A stretch of DNA of 46,988 nucleotides from Actinokineospora iranica (GTDB lineage: Bacteria; Actinomycetota; Actinomycetes; Mycobacteriales; Pseudonocardiaceae), in assembly GCF_900101685.1 (NCBI RefSeq), contig NZ_FMZZ01000026.1, positions 1 to 46,988 on the forward strand, given 5' to 3'. The notes under the pieces were generated by a model. The model did no database searches, had not been told where the DNA came from, and saw only the letters and a list, made by a program, of their open reading frames with translations. Positions within the stretch are counted from its first letter, which is position 1; the number at the start of each line of letters is the position of its first letter. Made by a program: the position numbers and the translations under genes. Shown piece after piece: positions 37,169-46,079 of the stretch.

Positions 37169-37328
37169 CGCTGTGACCTCCACGGGTCGTCGAAAGCGTT
37201 GGCAGGTACCTGATACAGCTCGCGCGGTGTCGAATCAGTGTCGATGGCGATACCGATGTCGACGCCGCACGTTACGGCTCCTGCCACCCCGCCGTCGCGG
37301 GTGCCGGGGCGGTACTGGCGCCGTGCAA

Positions 37329-37355
37329 CTAGCACTCTACCCACGCGACTGCTAA
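37329..37355 (-). promoter_or_regulatory. CIRCE element (HrcA operator) upstream of groES
   Basis: CTAGCACTC (37329-37337), 9 nt, GACTGCTAA (37347-37355). Read on the complement this is TTAGCAgTC-N9-GAGTGCTAg, differing from the CIRCE consensus at two positions. It is the expected HrcA repressor site for heat-shock control of groES-groEL1. Confidence 0.88.
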
Positions 37356-37410
37356 CGCTGCAACGACCCCCCGGACTCGTCCGAGTGAACGTTGTGACCT
37401 GGGCTCTTGC

Positions 37411-38679
37411 CTAGAGGTGTCCGTTGTGGCTCGGGTTGACGGGTCTGGTCACGCTGGGCAGGGGGAGGTAGTAGTCGCGCGGGCGGCCCTGGCGGTCGAA
37501 GGCGCCCATGACGCGCTGGGCGGGGACCTCGATGACGCGGTAGCTCAGGTACGCGACGGGGACCGCGACGGCGACCAGCACCACGGCGGTGACGTAGAAG
37601 GCCGCCGGGTCACCGGGCCGGGGCAGGAGCCGGGTGCCGTCGATGACGCGCAGGATCGGCTCGTGCCAGAGGTAGATGCTGTAGCTGACCGTGCTCAGGG
37701 AGACCATGGGCGCCCAGCGGAGCCAGCGGGGGCCGTCGGCGAGGCTGAGCGCGGTGGCGGCGACGACCAGCATGATGCCCGCGCCGAAGAAGGTGTGGGA
37801 GAACGTCTCCGGCATGTGGTTGTACCGCAGCCAGATCCCCAGGGTGATCACGCCCGCGCCGGACAGGCCGACGAGGGTGCGCACGCCCGCGTTGGGCCAC
37901 CGCAGGCCCGCGGCGCAGGCGATGGCCAGCAGCAGGCCGATGGCGAAGATGTCCAGCTTGGCGATCGGGTTGAACCAGATCGACCAGCCGTCCACCGGGA
38001 ACCGCATCGCGTAGACGGCCCAGAACTTGTAGACGAGGCTGATCGCGATGAGGACCGCAGTGCCGGTCAGGAGCGCGGTGACCTGAGCGCTCTTGGACCG
38101 CATACGCGGGAGACGCCGCTGCGCCCAGGCGCCGAGAACGGCCAAGAGGACATAGAAGTAGGCCTCGACGCCGAGAGTCCAAGCAGGACCGTTGGTGTAG
38201 AAGATCTTCTCGTTGCTCCAGACGTGGGTGAACGTCAGGTGCAGGACCAGGTCCCGCCAGTCGCCGGGGAGCACGGGATTGCTGATTGCCCAGACAACCA
38301 AGACCACGATCAGGTAGAGCGGGATGAGCCGGACTGCCCGGCGCAGCAGGAAAGCCCTGGCCGGTTTCGGCTTGCCCACGCCGAGGGCGGCCTTGGCGTA
38401 GGGGTACCCGAGCAGGAAGCCGGACAGGATGAAGAACATGTCGACCAACATGTCCGTGTTCATCAGGGCGTGGTGCCAGAACGTGCCTTCCAGCGGCCAG
38501 AACCAGTGCTCGCCGTAGCGGTTGTGCTGGTACGCGTGGAAGACGACCACCACGATGGCCGCGACCGCGCGGTACCCCTCCAGGTTGAACTTTCCCTGCT
38601 GGGGTTTGGCCTGTCCGGACGCGGGCTGCCCGCCGTTCGGCTGCTGGGGGTTCGGCTGCTGGGGGTTCGGCACTGTCAT
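37411..38679 (-). CDS. Acyltransferase 3 family membrane O-acyltransferase (OafA-like)
   Basis: 422 aa. After a Pro/Gln/Asn-rich N-terminus (QQPNPQQPNGGQ) comes the Acyl_transf_3 fold with about ten membrane helices. The hallmark elements are Arg plus His in GYRAVAAIVVVVFHAYQH, then FFILSGFLLGYPYAKA, NGPAWTLGVEAYFYVLLAVL, and SYSIYLWHEPI near the end. Such enzymes acetylate or acylate sugars on the outer face. The ATG start overlaps the stop of the glycosyltransferase gene (ATGA), so it probably decorates the polymer made by that enzyme. Confidence 0.9.
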   Translation of the reverse strand: MTVPNPQQPNPQQPNGGQPASGQAKPQQGKFNLEGYRAVAAIVVVVFHAYQHNRYGEHWFWPLEGTFWHHALMNTDMLVDMFFILSGFLLGYPYAKAALGVGKPKPARAFLLRRAVRLIPLYLIVVLVVWAISNPVLPGDWRDLVLHLTFTHVWSNEKIFYTNGPAWTLGVEAYFYVLLAVLGAWAQRRLPRMRSKSAQVTALLTGTAVLIAISLVYKFWAVYAMRFPVDGWSIWFNPIAKLDIFAIGLLLAIACAAGLRWPNAGVRTLVGLSGAGVITLGIWLRYNHMPETFSHTFFGAGIMLVVAATALSLADGPRWLRWAPMVSLSTVSYSIYLWHEPILRVIDGTRLLPRPGDPAAFYVTAVVLVAVAVPVAYLSYRVIEVPAQRVMGAFDRQGRPRDYYLPLPSVTRPVNPSHNGHL

Positions 38680-40694
38680 GACGGGCCCCGTTTCGACCCC
38701 GACTGCCGCGGGGTGACGATCCACTGACGCTCGCCGAGGAGTTCCTTGATGTGGGCGACGCGGCTGATGAGGTTTTTCATCTCGGTGTAGAAGAAGGTCG
38801 AGACAAATAGATAAGCCACGAACCACCGTTTGTTCTTGCGGATTTCCGGTGCCGCGAGCCGCCATGAGAATAGCACCATCACCGGGCCCGCCGAGAGCGT
38901 GTAGAGCGACGTTAGCACGAATGTGGGAATCGCCCAATCGAGGTTCTGCGGACCGCCTGCACGCCAGGCCAGGAACGCGACCACCGGAATCATTTGCACC
39001 GACAACCATGGGTACAACTCGCGCCACCCGAGAAGGAACGCGGTGCCCATCTTGTTGCGCTTGCTCAATTGGGTGGACCGCAGCGCGGCGGCGAGGTGCC
39101 GACGCGACACCTGGCTCCAGCCCTGCGCCCACCGCATCCGCTGGTTCCACAGGGCGCGCATGGTGACCGGGGCCAGCTCACGGCTGAGCAGCAGCGGGTC
39201 GTAGACCAGTTTGTGGCCGCTGAGCAGGGCGCGGAACGACGAGTCGATGTCCTCGGTGAGCATGTGGCCGTGCATCCGCACGTCCCGCAGCACCGCGGTG
39301 GTCCAGAACCCGTTCGACCCGCCGAACAGGCCGAACTGGTGCAACTGCGCCCGGCCGGAGTGGCTGACGCCGTAAATGGACTCGAACTCCACCGCCACCG
39401 TGCGCGAGACCCACGATTCGGCGCCATTGCGGATCACGCAATGCCCCTGGACGACGTCGGCGCCCGCGTTGAGCCAGTGCCACGCGCGGCGGTAGGCGTC
39501 CGGGCTGGGCTGGTGGTCGGCGTCGAACACGCCGGTGAACACGCCGGTGACGACCTGCAGCGCGGCGTTGATGTTCTGCGACTTCGAGGTGGACCCTTCG
39601 ACGCGCAGCAGCACCAGCCTGCGGTCGCGGGCGGCCAGGGCCCGCAGTTCGTCCTCTACCGGCAGGTCATACGGGGTGTTGTAAGCCAGCACTACCTGCA
39701 ACCGGCCTGGATAATCCTGGGCCAGGAAAGCGCGCAGCGTGTCGATGATCGTCGCGGCCTCGTTGGGCAGGTACGCGGCGATGATGGCGGACGCCTGCGG
39801 GTAGTGGTCGGGGGCCGCGGGCAGCTTGGGCGGGTCCAGCGCGTGCAGGCCCTCGGCCCAGATCAGCGCGGATGTCACCACGAGAGCCAAGGTGACCAGC
39901 AGATACGCGGGCGTCGCGAGGTCGATGCCGAGCTGGTACATGCCCAGCAGCACCAGGAACGGCACGACCATGCCGAGCACCACGGTCAGCAGCGCCTGCA
40001 GGGTGTTGCGCACCGACTTGGGCAGGAAGGTCTTGGGGATCGCGGGCTGGTCGGGCCGCCAGCGGCGCGGGATCAGGTCGAGGTGGGTGCCCGCGACGTC
40101 GCCTGCCTCGATGGCGCGGCGCAGCAGGTCGCCGGGGGCCTTGCCGATGACCGCGCTGGTCCAGCCGCAGATCGGGGTGACCTCGATGGTCTGGTCGCCC
40201 AGCCGGATGATGGTCCGGGCGATCCGCGAGATCATGCCGCCGAGCCTGCGGCTGACCTGCCGGTCCGCGGTGCCGCGCAGCAGCACGACGATGCCGTCGT
40301 GCTCGTCGAGGCCGATGAGCTCGTGCTGGGCGAGTTCGGCGCTGAGCGTGGCCGCGACCCGGTCGTACACCTGGGCCAGGCCCGCGCGGCCGAACCTGGC
40401 CATGATGCGGTCGCGCTCGGCGATGCGGATGACCGCGACCACCGGGGCCCGGCGGGAGCGCTCACCCGCGGCGAAGACGTCGGCGACCTCGCGCTGCCAG
40501 GTCGCGACGTCGGCCCACTGGTGTCGCTGCGGGTACCACTCGCCCGCGCGGGCGTAGCGGGGCGGGCGCAGGGTGCGCACGTCGGGTGCGGTCAACTCAC
40601 CCGAAGCGGCGCCAGACGATTCGAGGTCGACCGGGCCGCCGGTCAGCATCGCATTCCTCGAATACGGATCGATTTCGGGTTCGCGGCCGCGCAT
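38676..40694 (-). CDS. Family 2 glycosyltransferase (cellulose synthase-like) with N-terminal degenerate GGDEF-like domain
   Basis: 672 aa. Residues about 60-215 have the secondary pattern of a GGDEF domain (VVAVIRIAERDRIMARFGRAGLAQVYDRVAATL, then IGLDEHDGIVVLLRG, then GWTSAVIGKAPGDLLRRAIEAGD). The signature itself is degenerate (EHDGI), so it may bind rather than make c-di-GMP. Two membrane helices lead to a processive GT2 domain with AAYLPNEA, DADHQP (DxD), TEDIDSS (TED) and QRMRWAQGW, then further membrane helices. This suggests a cell-surface polysaccharide synthase. ATG 40694 follows AGAGGGGG; longer starts lie inside the leader. A following acyltransferase overlaps it. A consensus TTGACA promoter lies about 130 nt upstream. 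Confidence 0.88.
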   Translation of the reverse strand: MRGREPEIDPYSRNAMLTGGPVDLESSGAASGELTAPDVRTLRPPRYARAGEWYPQRHQWADVATWQREVADVFAAGERSRRAPVVAVIRIAERDRIMARFGRAGLAQVYDRVAATLSAELAQHELIGLDEHDGIVVLLRGTADRQVSRRLGGMISRIARTIIRLGDQTIEVTPICGWTSAVIGKAPGDLLRRAIEAGDVAGTHLDLIPRRWRPDQPAIPKTFLPKSVRNTLQALLTVVLGMVVPFLVLLGMYQLGIDLATPAYLLVTLALVVTSALIWAEGLHALDPPKLPAAPDHYPQASAIIAAYLPNEAATIIDTLRAFLAQDYPGRLQVVLAYNTPYDLPVEDELRALAARDRRLVLLRVEGSTSKSQNINAALQVVTGVFTGVFDADHQPSPDAYRRAWHWLNAGADVVQGHCVIRNGAESWVSRTVAVEFESIYGVSHSGRAQLHQFGLFGGSNGFWTTAVLRDVRMHGHMLTEDIDSSFRALLSGHKLVYDPLLLSRELAPVTMRALWNQRMRWAQGWSQVSRRHLAAALRSTQLSKRNKMGTAFLLGWRELYPWLSVQMIPVVAFLAWRAGGPQNLDWAIPTFVLTSLYTLSAGPVMVLFSWRLAAPEIRKNKRWFVAYLFVSTFFYTEMKNLISRVAHIKELLGERQWIVTPRQSGSKRGPS

Positions 40695-41025
40695 CCACCC
40701 CCTCTGGGGTCGAACGCGCGTGGCAGCAAGCTGACGCCGACATTCAGACCAAATGTGATGCGCATCATCAGCTAAATCACCCGATCGAGTAGTAACGATG
40801 ACCCACGCGGGAAGTCCCTCATACAGACTGCTATCGCACTCACCCACTAGTGTCAACGCCGGTCTTTTCGATCAGGTGAATTGTTGCTCAAAGCTGTGAT
40901 CATGGGGTGAGACTTGTGCGCGTGATGACAAGTCGGCCGTCCGGGCTAGCGCCTGCGGCGGCCAAGTGGCCTACCACAGGTCCGTGCGCTCCGCCGAACG
41001 GGCCGACGACGGAAAGGGTGGTCGG
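40695..41025. other. Divergent promoter region of the glycosyltransferase and GNAT genes
   Basis: 331 nt, A/T-richer than its surroundings, without a supportable gene. It holds the glycosyltransferase promoter (40828-40856), a perfect 12-bp palindrome TGATGCGCATCA (40756-40767) within the presumed leader, and ACTTGT/ACAAGT arms (40915-40936) on the GNAT side. The palindrome is a candidate operator. Confidence 0.6.
40828..40856 (-). promoter_or_regulatory. Promoter of the glycosyltransferase-acyltransferase operon
   Basis: On the complement, a consensus TTGACA (40851-40856) and TAGCAG (40828-40833) are separated by 17 nt. The start would fall near 40821 and leave a leader of about 125-130 nt before ATG 40694. 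Confidence 0.6.
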
Positions 41026-41511
41026 ATGATCAGACAGGTGCGCCCGGCGGACTTCGATCGGCTCCGCGAGATCGAGTTCGCCGCCGGGCTCCAGTTCCGC
41101 GATGTCGGGCTGGCCTTTATCGCGGATTTCCCACTGCCACCCGACGACTACCTGCGCGATTTTCTCGGCCGGTCTTGGGTAGCCGAGACCGGCCGCGTCG
41201 GTGGGTATCTCTTGGCCGAGGAGATCGGCGGATGCGCCCACATCGCGCAGGTAAGCGTAGATCCGATATACCGGGGACAACGGCTTGGCCAAAAGTTGAT
41301 CGATCACCTATCCGACTGGGCCAAGACCCGCGGGCTGGGTGCTCTCACATTGACGACTTACCGAGATGTCCCATGGAACTTTCCATACTACCGGCGGATT
41401 GGTTTCCGGCTAATCGAGCCGACTCCTGACCTCCAACGGCTGATAGACCGGGAAGCCGCCATCGGACTCGACCCCGCCGCCCGGGTCTGCCTGCGGCGCG
41501 AAGTCAGCTGA
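41026..41511 (+). CDS. GNAT family N-acetyltransferase
   Basis: 161 aa. The fold is clear: MIRQVRPADFDRLREIEFAAGLQF at the start, then IAQVSVDPIYRGQRLGQKLIDHLSDWAKTRGLGALTLTTYRDVPWNFPYYRRIGF with the acetyl-CoA loop RGQRLGQ and the late Tyr expected as general acid. The substrate is unknown. ATG 41026 has AAAGGGTGG upstream. Codons are more A/T-rich at third positions than in neighbouring genes, a mild sign of a different history. It overlaps the convergent patatin-like gene by 8 nt. Confidence 0.9.
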   Translation: MIRQVRPADFDRLREIEFAAGLQFRDVGLAFIADFPLPPDDYLRDFLGRSWVAETGRVGGYLLAEEIGGCAHIAQVSVDPIYRGQRLGQKLIDHLSDWAKTRGLGALTLTTYRDVPWNFPYYRRIGFRLIEPTPDLQRLIDREAAIGLDPAARVCLRREVS

Positions 41512-42412
41512 GCGCGGCCACCGCCGCCGCCCGGCCCAGTTCGACGGCGCGCCGCAGCAGGTCGGTGTCGCGGGAAAGGCGGGGCACCTCCGGCGCGGAC
41601 GCGGGCGGGCGCACCTGGAGGATCGCCGGGTGGTCGGCCAGGTGCTCGTCATCGGCGCGCTGCCGGTGGTGCCGGTCGACCCAGCCCGCCAGCGCGCCCG
41701 GGGCCACCCGGCGCAGATAGCCCGCGACCACCGCGGTCTCCAGCCGGGACGGCGACTCCGCCGTCCACCCCGCGCGGCGGGTCCGCAACACCAGCACATC
41801 GGTGGCGCCGTCGGCTACCGCCGTCCGGTAAGGGATGGCCTCCGCCAAACCGGCGTCTATCCAGTACCGGTCGCCCAGCTCTACCGGGCGACCGGAAAGC
41901 AGTGGCAGACCGGTGCTCGCGCGCAACGCGAGTTGCAGGGTCCGCTGATCGTGGACGTACGGGCGCAGGTCTACCGCGGCGCCGGTCCGCACGTCGGTGG
42001 CCAGCGGGTGGAACGTGATCGGGTTGGCCAGGATCGCCGCGAAGTTCATCGGCACCGCCTCGTACACCACGTGCACCAGGTGCTCGGTGTCCACGACCCG
42101 CCCCCGGCGCAGCGCCCGCCACGGGTTGGTGACCCGGCGCATCACCGCCGGGTCGGACCAGCCGAGGACGCCCACCTGGGCCTGCCCGCCGAGAAACCAC
42201 GCGCCGTTGAGGGTCCCGGCCGAGGCGCCGTAGACCGCGTCGAAGCAGTCGGTGAGGCCGAGGTCGTCCAGCCCGGCGACCATGCCGCCCGCGAACGCGC
42301 CCCGGCTGCCGCCGCCCTCGATGGCCAGCGCCAGCCTGCGGCCGTCGGTGCGCCCACCCGGGCGGCTGCCCTCGGCCTTTCGGTCGCGCAGCAGCGACAA
42401 CACGGGATGCAC
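41504..42412 (-). CDS. Patatin-like phospholipase
   Basis: 302 aa. The oxyanion loop is EGGGSRGAFAGG, the nucleophile elbow is YGASAGTLNG (GxSxG), and the catalytic Asp is in YWIDAGLAEAIPYR (DAG in place of DGG/DGA). It therefore has a complete Ser-Asp dyad and probably hydrolyses acyl esters of lipids. There is no signal peptide, so it may act at the inner membrane face. The GTG 42412 start is chosen because the frame upstream leads only into the intergenic region. It is divergent from phoD and overlaps the GNAT gene tail to tail. Confidence 0.9.
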   Translation of the reverse strand: MHPVLSLLRDRKAEGSRPGGRTDGRRLALAIEGGGSRGAFAGGMVAGLDDLGLTDCFDAVYGASAGTLNGAWFLGGQAQVGVLGWSDPAVMRRVTNPWRALRRGRVVDTEHLVHVVYEAVPMNFAAILANPITFHPLATDVRTGAAVDLRPYVHDQRTLQLALRASTGLPLLSGRPVELGDRYWIDAGLAEAIPYRTAVADGATDVLVLRTRRAGWTAESPSRLETAVVAGYLRRVAPGALAGWVDRHHRQRADDEHLADHPAILQVRPPASAPEVPRLSRDTDLLRRAVELGRAAAVAALS

Positions 42413-42428
42413 GTGCCCGACGGTAGCG

Positions 42429-42450
42429 CTTCACCGACCTCTCATCCTGG
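42429..42450 (+). promoter_or_regulatory. Possible PHO box upstream of phoD
   Basis: Two 11-nt units, CTTCACCGACC and TCTCATCCTGG, repeat the PhoP-type TTCACC core (TTCAC at 42430, CTCAT at 42441) with exactly 11-nt spacing, 68 nt before the phoD start. The same stretch contains GACCTCTCA, the exact inverse of TGAGAGGTC just before the start codon. Confidence 0.35.
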
Positions 42451-42517
42451 CGTGGGGCGAGCGACACGGCCCGGTGCAAACGTGCGGGCGGTAAACCGAA
42501 CTGAGAGGTCACCTCTT

Positions 42518-44041
42518 ATGCCCACCACCCGTCGCTCTGTGCTCGTCGGTAGTGCTGCCGCGCTCGGTTTGACCGCGCTCGCCGCGCCCGCCCTGGCCAC
42601 CCCGAGCCGCAAGCTCTCCGACCCGTTCACTCTCGGCATCGCCTCCGGCGACCCGTCCGCGGACGGCGTCGTCCTGTGGACCCGGCTGGCCCAGGACCCG
42701 CTTGCCCTCGACGGGTTAGGCGCGATGCCCGACCGCGCGCTGCCCGTGCGGTGGCAAGTGGCCACGGACGAGCGGTTTCACCACGTCGTTCGCGCGGGCG
42801 TGGAGTTCGCCCGGCCCGAATCGGCACACAGTGTCCACATTGAACTCGCGGGTCTACGCCCCGGGACCGAGTACTTCTACCGCTTCCGTGTCCAGGAGCA
42901 CCTTTCCGAGACCGGCCGCACCCGCACCGCCCCCGCGCCGGGGACCGTCGGCACCGGCCTGACCATGTGCTTCGCGTCGTGCGCGCACTACGGCGAGGGC
43001 TACTTCACCGCTTACCGCAGGCTCGCCGAGGACAACCCGGACCTCGTCTTGCACCTGGGGGATTACCAGTACGAGTACGCGGGCAAAGCCGCCGACGTGC
43101 GTGCGGTCGTCGGTCCGGAGACCCGCACGCTGGCTGACTACCGACTCAGGCACGCGCAGTACAAGAGCGACGCCGACCTGCGCGAGGCGCACCGGGTCGC
43201 CCCCTGGCTGGTGGTCTTCGATGACCACGAGATCGAGAACAACTGGGCCGACGACGTGCCCGAGCAGCCGGACCCGGCGTTCCCGCGGCGGCGGGCGGCA
43301 GCGTTCCAGGCCTACTACGAGAACATGCCGCTGCGCGCGGCGGCCCGTCCCCAGGGCACGGACATGCGGCTCTACCGCAGCGTCCGGTGGGGCTCGCTGG
43401 CCACGTTCCACATGCTCGACACCCGCCAGTACCGCGACGACCAGGCCTGCGGCGACGGCACGAAGATCGACTGCGCGGAGCGGCTGAACCCGGCCCGCAC
43501 CATCACCGGGGCCGAGCAGGAGCGCTGGCTGCTCGACGGCCTGCGCGCATCGCGGGCCCGCTGGGACGTGCTGGGCCAGCAGGTGTTCTTCGCCCAGCGC
43601 GACCTGACCGCCGGTGAGCGGCAGGGGTTCAGCATGGACGCCTGGGACGGGTACCAGGCCAGCCGCGACCGGGTGGCCGCCGGGCTCGGCGGGGTGCGCA
43701 ACGGCGTGGTCCTCACCGGCGACGTGCACCGGCACTGGGCGGCCGAGGTCAAGGAGCGCCACGACCGGCCCGACTCCCGGGGCGTGGCGACCGAATTCGT
43801 TACCACGTCAATCACTTCCGGCGGCGACGGCAACGATGACGCGAACGCCACCGTGCTCGCGGAGAACCCGCACCTGAAGTTCTCCAAGAACCGGCGCGGC
43901 TACATCCGGACCCGGTTCACCGCCGACGAGTTGCGGGCGGACTACCGCGTGCTGCCGTACGTCCGTACCGCTGGCGCGCAGGCGGAGACGGCGGCGACCT
44001 TCGTCGTCGAGGACCGCGATCCCACCCTGCACCGCGTGTGA
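42518..44041 (+). CDS. phoD: Alkaline phosphatase PhoD, Tat-exported
   Basis: 507 aa. The Tat signal is MPTTRRSVLVGSAAALGLTALAAPALA. An N-terminal PhoD_N beta domain (FTLGIASGDPSADGVVLWTRL...) precedes the metallophosphatase domain with FASCAHYGEG, LVLHLGDYQYEYA, DDHEIENNWADD and VVLTGDVHRHW, the ligands for Fe/Ca in PhoD enzymes. It hydrolyses phosphodiesters or phosphomonoesters outside the cell. The ATG at 42518 follows GAGAGGT, which can also pair with ACCTCT just before the start codon (6-1-6 hairpin), so initiation may be tuned. A PhoP site is suggested upstream. Length and motifs are normal. Confidence 0.94.
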   Translation: MPTTRRSVLVGSAAALGLTALAAPALATPSRKLSDPFTLGIASGDPSADGVVLWTRLAQDPLALDGLGAMPDRALPVRWQVATDERFHHVVRAGVEFARPESAHSVHIELAGLRPGTEYFYRFRVQEHLSETGRTRTAPAPGTVGTGLTMCFASCAHYGEGYFTAYRRLAEDNPDLVLHLGDYQYEYAGKAADVRAVVGPETRTLADYRLRHAQYKSDADLREAHRVAPWLVVFDDHEIENNWADDVPEQPDPAFPRRRAAAFQAYYENMPLRAAARPQGTDMRLYRSVRWGSLATFHMLDTRQYRDDQACGDGTKIDCAERLNPARTITGAEQERWLLDGLRASRARWDVLGQQVFFAQRDLTAGERQGFSMDAWDGYQASRDRVAAGLGGVRNGVVLTGDVHRHWAAEVKERHDRPDSRGVATEFVTTSITSGGDGNDDANATVLAENPHLKFSKNRRGYIRTRFTADELRADYRVLPYVRTAGAQAETAATFVVEDRDPTLHRV

Positions 44042-44141
44042 CGGATACACCGACTGTGTACGTATCGGGCAACTGATTGACGCGGGCGGCCACCCGGCAG
44101 GAGAGTGACCTCACGATCACTCCACGTCCGGGAGGCCGCCC

Positions 44142-46022
44142 GTGTCGCGCACCCTGGCCCTTGCCGTCGCAACCATCGCGCTGACCGCCCCGGCGACACC
44201 GGTCGCCGCCGCCCCCGCCGACCGCCAGAGCCAGTTCCGCGCGGCCGCCGCCGAGTTCGGGGTGCCGGAGCCGGTGCTGCTCGCGGTGTCCTATCTGGAG
44301 TCGAGGTGGGACGCCAACGGCGGCCGGCCGAGCACCGCCGCCGGGTACGGGCCGATGCACCTCACCGATGTGGTCGCGGCCAACGCGGGCGGCAGCCATC
44401 ACGACGAAGGCTCCGAAGACCCGCGCGGCGACGACTCCCGGGAGACGCTCACCCCGGAACCGGGCGAGGGCGACTTCGACTCCCCCGCGCTGCGGACCAT
44501 CGAACTCGCCGCGGACCTCACCGGCACGGACGCTTCCGTGCTGCGCTCGGACCCGGCGGCCAACATCCGCGGCGGCGCGGCGCTGCTCGCCCACTACCAG
44601 CGCCCGTTCGGCTCCTCGGCCGACCCGGGCGCCTGGTACGGGGCGGTCGCGCGCTACAGCGGGGCCACCGCCGCCGGGGCTGCCTCTGCGTTCGCGGACG
44701 AGGTGTTTTCCGTGCTGCGGCAAGGCGTCGAGCGCGTGACCGACGACGGCCACCGCGTCCGCCTCGCCCCAGCGCCCTCGGCGCGCCCGGACACCGCCGC
44801 GGTGACGCGCCTGGGCTTGCGCGGGCCGGTCGCCGGTCCGACCGAGTGCCCCGCGACCGTGGCCTGCGACTGGATTCCCGCGCCGTACCAACAGTTGCCG
44901 GACAACGACTACGGCAACCACGACAAGGCGAACCGGCCCAGCAGCGCGAAAATCGACTACATCGTCATCCACGACACCGAGGCGACCTGGGACACGACAC
45001 TGCGGCTGGTGCAGGACCCGACCTACGTGAGCTGGCACTACTCGCTGCGCAGCGCGGACGGGCTGATCGCCCAGCATGTGCCGGTCAAGGACGTGGGCTG
45101 GCACGCGGGCAACTGGTACGTCAACGCCAAATCGATCGGATTGGAGCACGAGGGCTTCGCCGCGCAGGGTTCCTGGTACACCGAGGCGATGTACCGGACA
45201 TCGGCGAAACTGGTGCGGCATCTGGCCGCGAAGCACCGGATTCCGCTGGACCGGGCCCACATAATCGGACATGACAATGTTCCCGGGACGACTCCGGCCA
45301 CGGTTCGCGGAATGCACTGGGACCCCGGGCCTTATTGGGACTGGGGCCACTACTTCGACCTGCTGGGCGCGCCGCTGCGGGCTGAGGTTGGCCCGTGGTC
45401 GCCGCTGGTGATGGTCAAACCGGACTACGCTTCCAACCGACCCGCGTTCTTCGGATGCGACACCGCCAATCCGAGCGCGCTGTGCCCGGCGCGGGGGTCG
45501 ACGTCGGTGATCCTGCGTGCCGCACCCAGCGATGACGCTCCGCTGCTGGTGGATGTGGGACTGCGACCGGACGGTTCCCCGGCGACCATGCACATCTCCG
45601 ACCACGGGAGCCGGGTGGACACGGGGCAGCGGTTCGCCGTCGCCGAGCGGCGGGGCGCTTGGACCGCGGTGTGGTACCTGGGGCAGAAGGGGTGGCTGCG
45701 GAGTCGGGACGTGGTTCCGGTGCGGGGGACGCTGCTGACGCCGGTCTCGAGGACGATTCCGGTGTACGGGCGGGCATATCCGGAGGCCGCGGTTTATCCG
45801 GCGCACATTCCAGTGCAGAATGTGGTGCCGTTGCAGTACACGCTTTCGGCTCGGCAGTGGTATTCGGTGGGGTTGGACACTTCGTCGGAGTATTACTGGG
45901 CTGCTTCTTTTGATCCGGCTAATCATGCCGTGGTTCGGGGAGAGAAGTATTACGAGATCCAGTTTGGACACCGGGTCGCGTTCGTGAAGGCTGACGATGT
46001 GCGACTGGTGCGGTGGGGGTGA
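44142..46022 (+). CDS. Secreted N-acetylmuramoyl-L-alanine amidase with N-terminal lysozyme-like domain
   Basis: 626 aa. A short Sec signal peptide (to about AAAPA at 27) is followed by a transglycosylase-like domain (FRAAAAEFGVPEPVLLAVSYLESRWDANGG...AAGYGPMHLTDV) with its candidate Glu in YLESRW. Residues about 265-405 are an Amidase_2/PGRP domain: YIVIHDTEATWDTTL, WHYSLRSADGLIAQHV, GWHAGNWYVNAKSIGLEHEGF, GHDNVPGTTPATVRGMHWDPGPYWDW, which includes zinc ligands. The remainder includes an SH3-like segment (RFAVAERRGAWTAVWYLGQKGWLRSRDVV). It is therefore a wall hydrolase with two potential cutting activities. GTG 44142 follows GGAGG. The last 300 nt have many T/A-ending codons, unlike the rest. 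Confidence 0.9.
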   Translation: MSRTLALAVATIALTAPATPVAAAPADRQSQFRAAAAEFGVPEPVLLAVSYLESRWDANGGRPSTAAGYGPMHLTDVVAANAGGSHHDEGSEDPRGDDSRETLTPEPGEGDFDSPALRTIELAADLTGTDASVLRSDPAANIRGGAALLAHYQRPFGSSADPGAWYGAVARYSGATAAGAASAFADEVFSVLRQGVERVTDDGHRVRLAPAPSARPDTAAVTRLGLRGPVAGPTECPATVACDWIPAPYQQLPDNDYGNHDKANRPSSAKIDYIVIHDTEATWDTTLRLVQDPTYVSWHYSLRSADGLIAQHVPVKDVGWHAGNWYVNAKSIGLEHEGFAAQGSWYTEAMYRTSAKLVRHLAAKHRIPLDRAHIIGHDNVPGTTPATVRGMHWDPGPYWDWGHYFDLLGAPLRAEVGPWSPLVMVKPDYASNRPAFFGCDTANPSALCPARGSTSVILRAAPSDDAPLLVDVGLRPDGSPATMHISDHGSRVDTGQRFAVAERRGAWTAVWYLGQKGWLRSRDVVPVRGTLLTPVSRTIPVYGRAYPEAAVYPAHIPVQNVVPLQYTLSARQWYSVGLDTSSEYYWAASFDPANHAVVRGEKYYEIQFGHRVAFVKADDVRLVRWG

Positions 46023-46079
46023 GGTTCGCTTGGGTCTTGCTTGGGTGGGTCCGATCGTTCTCCGCCCGCTGTGAGGTTA

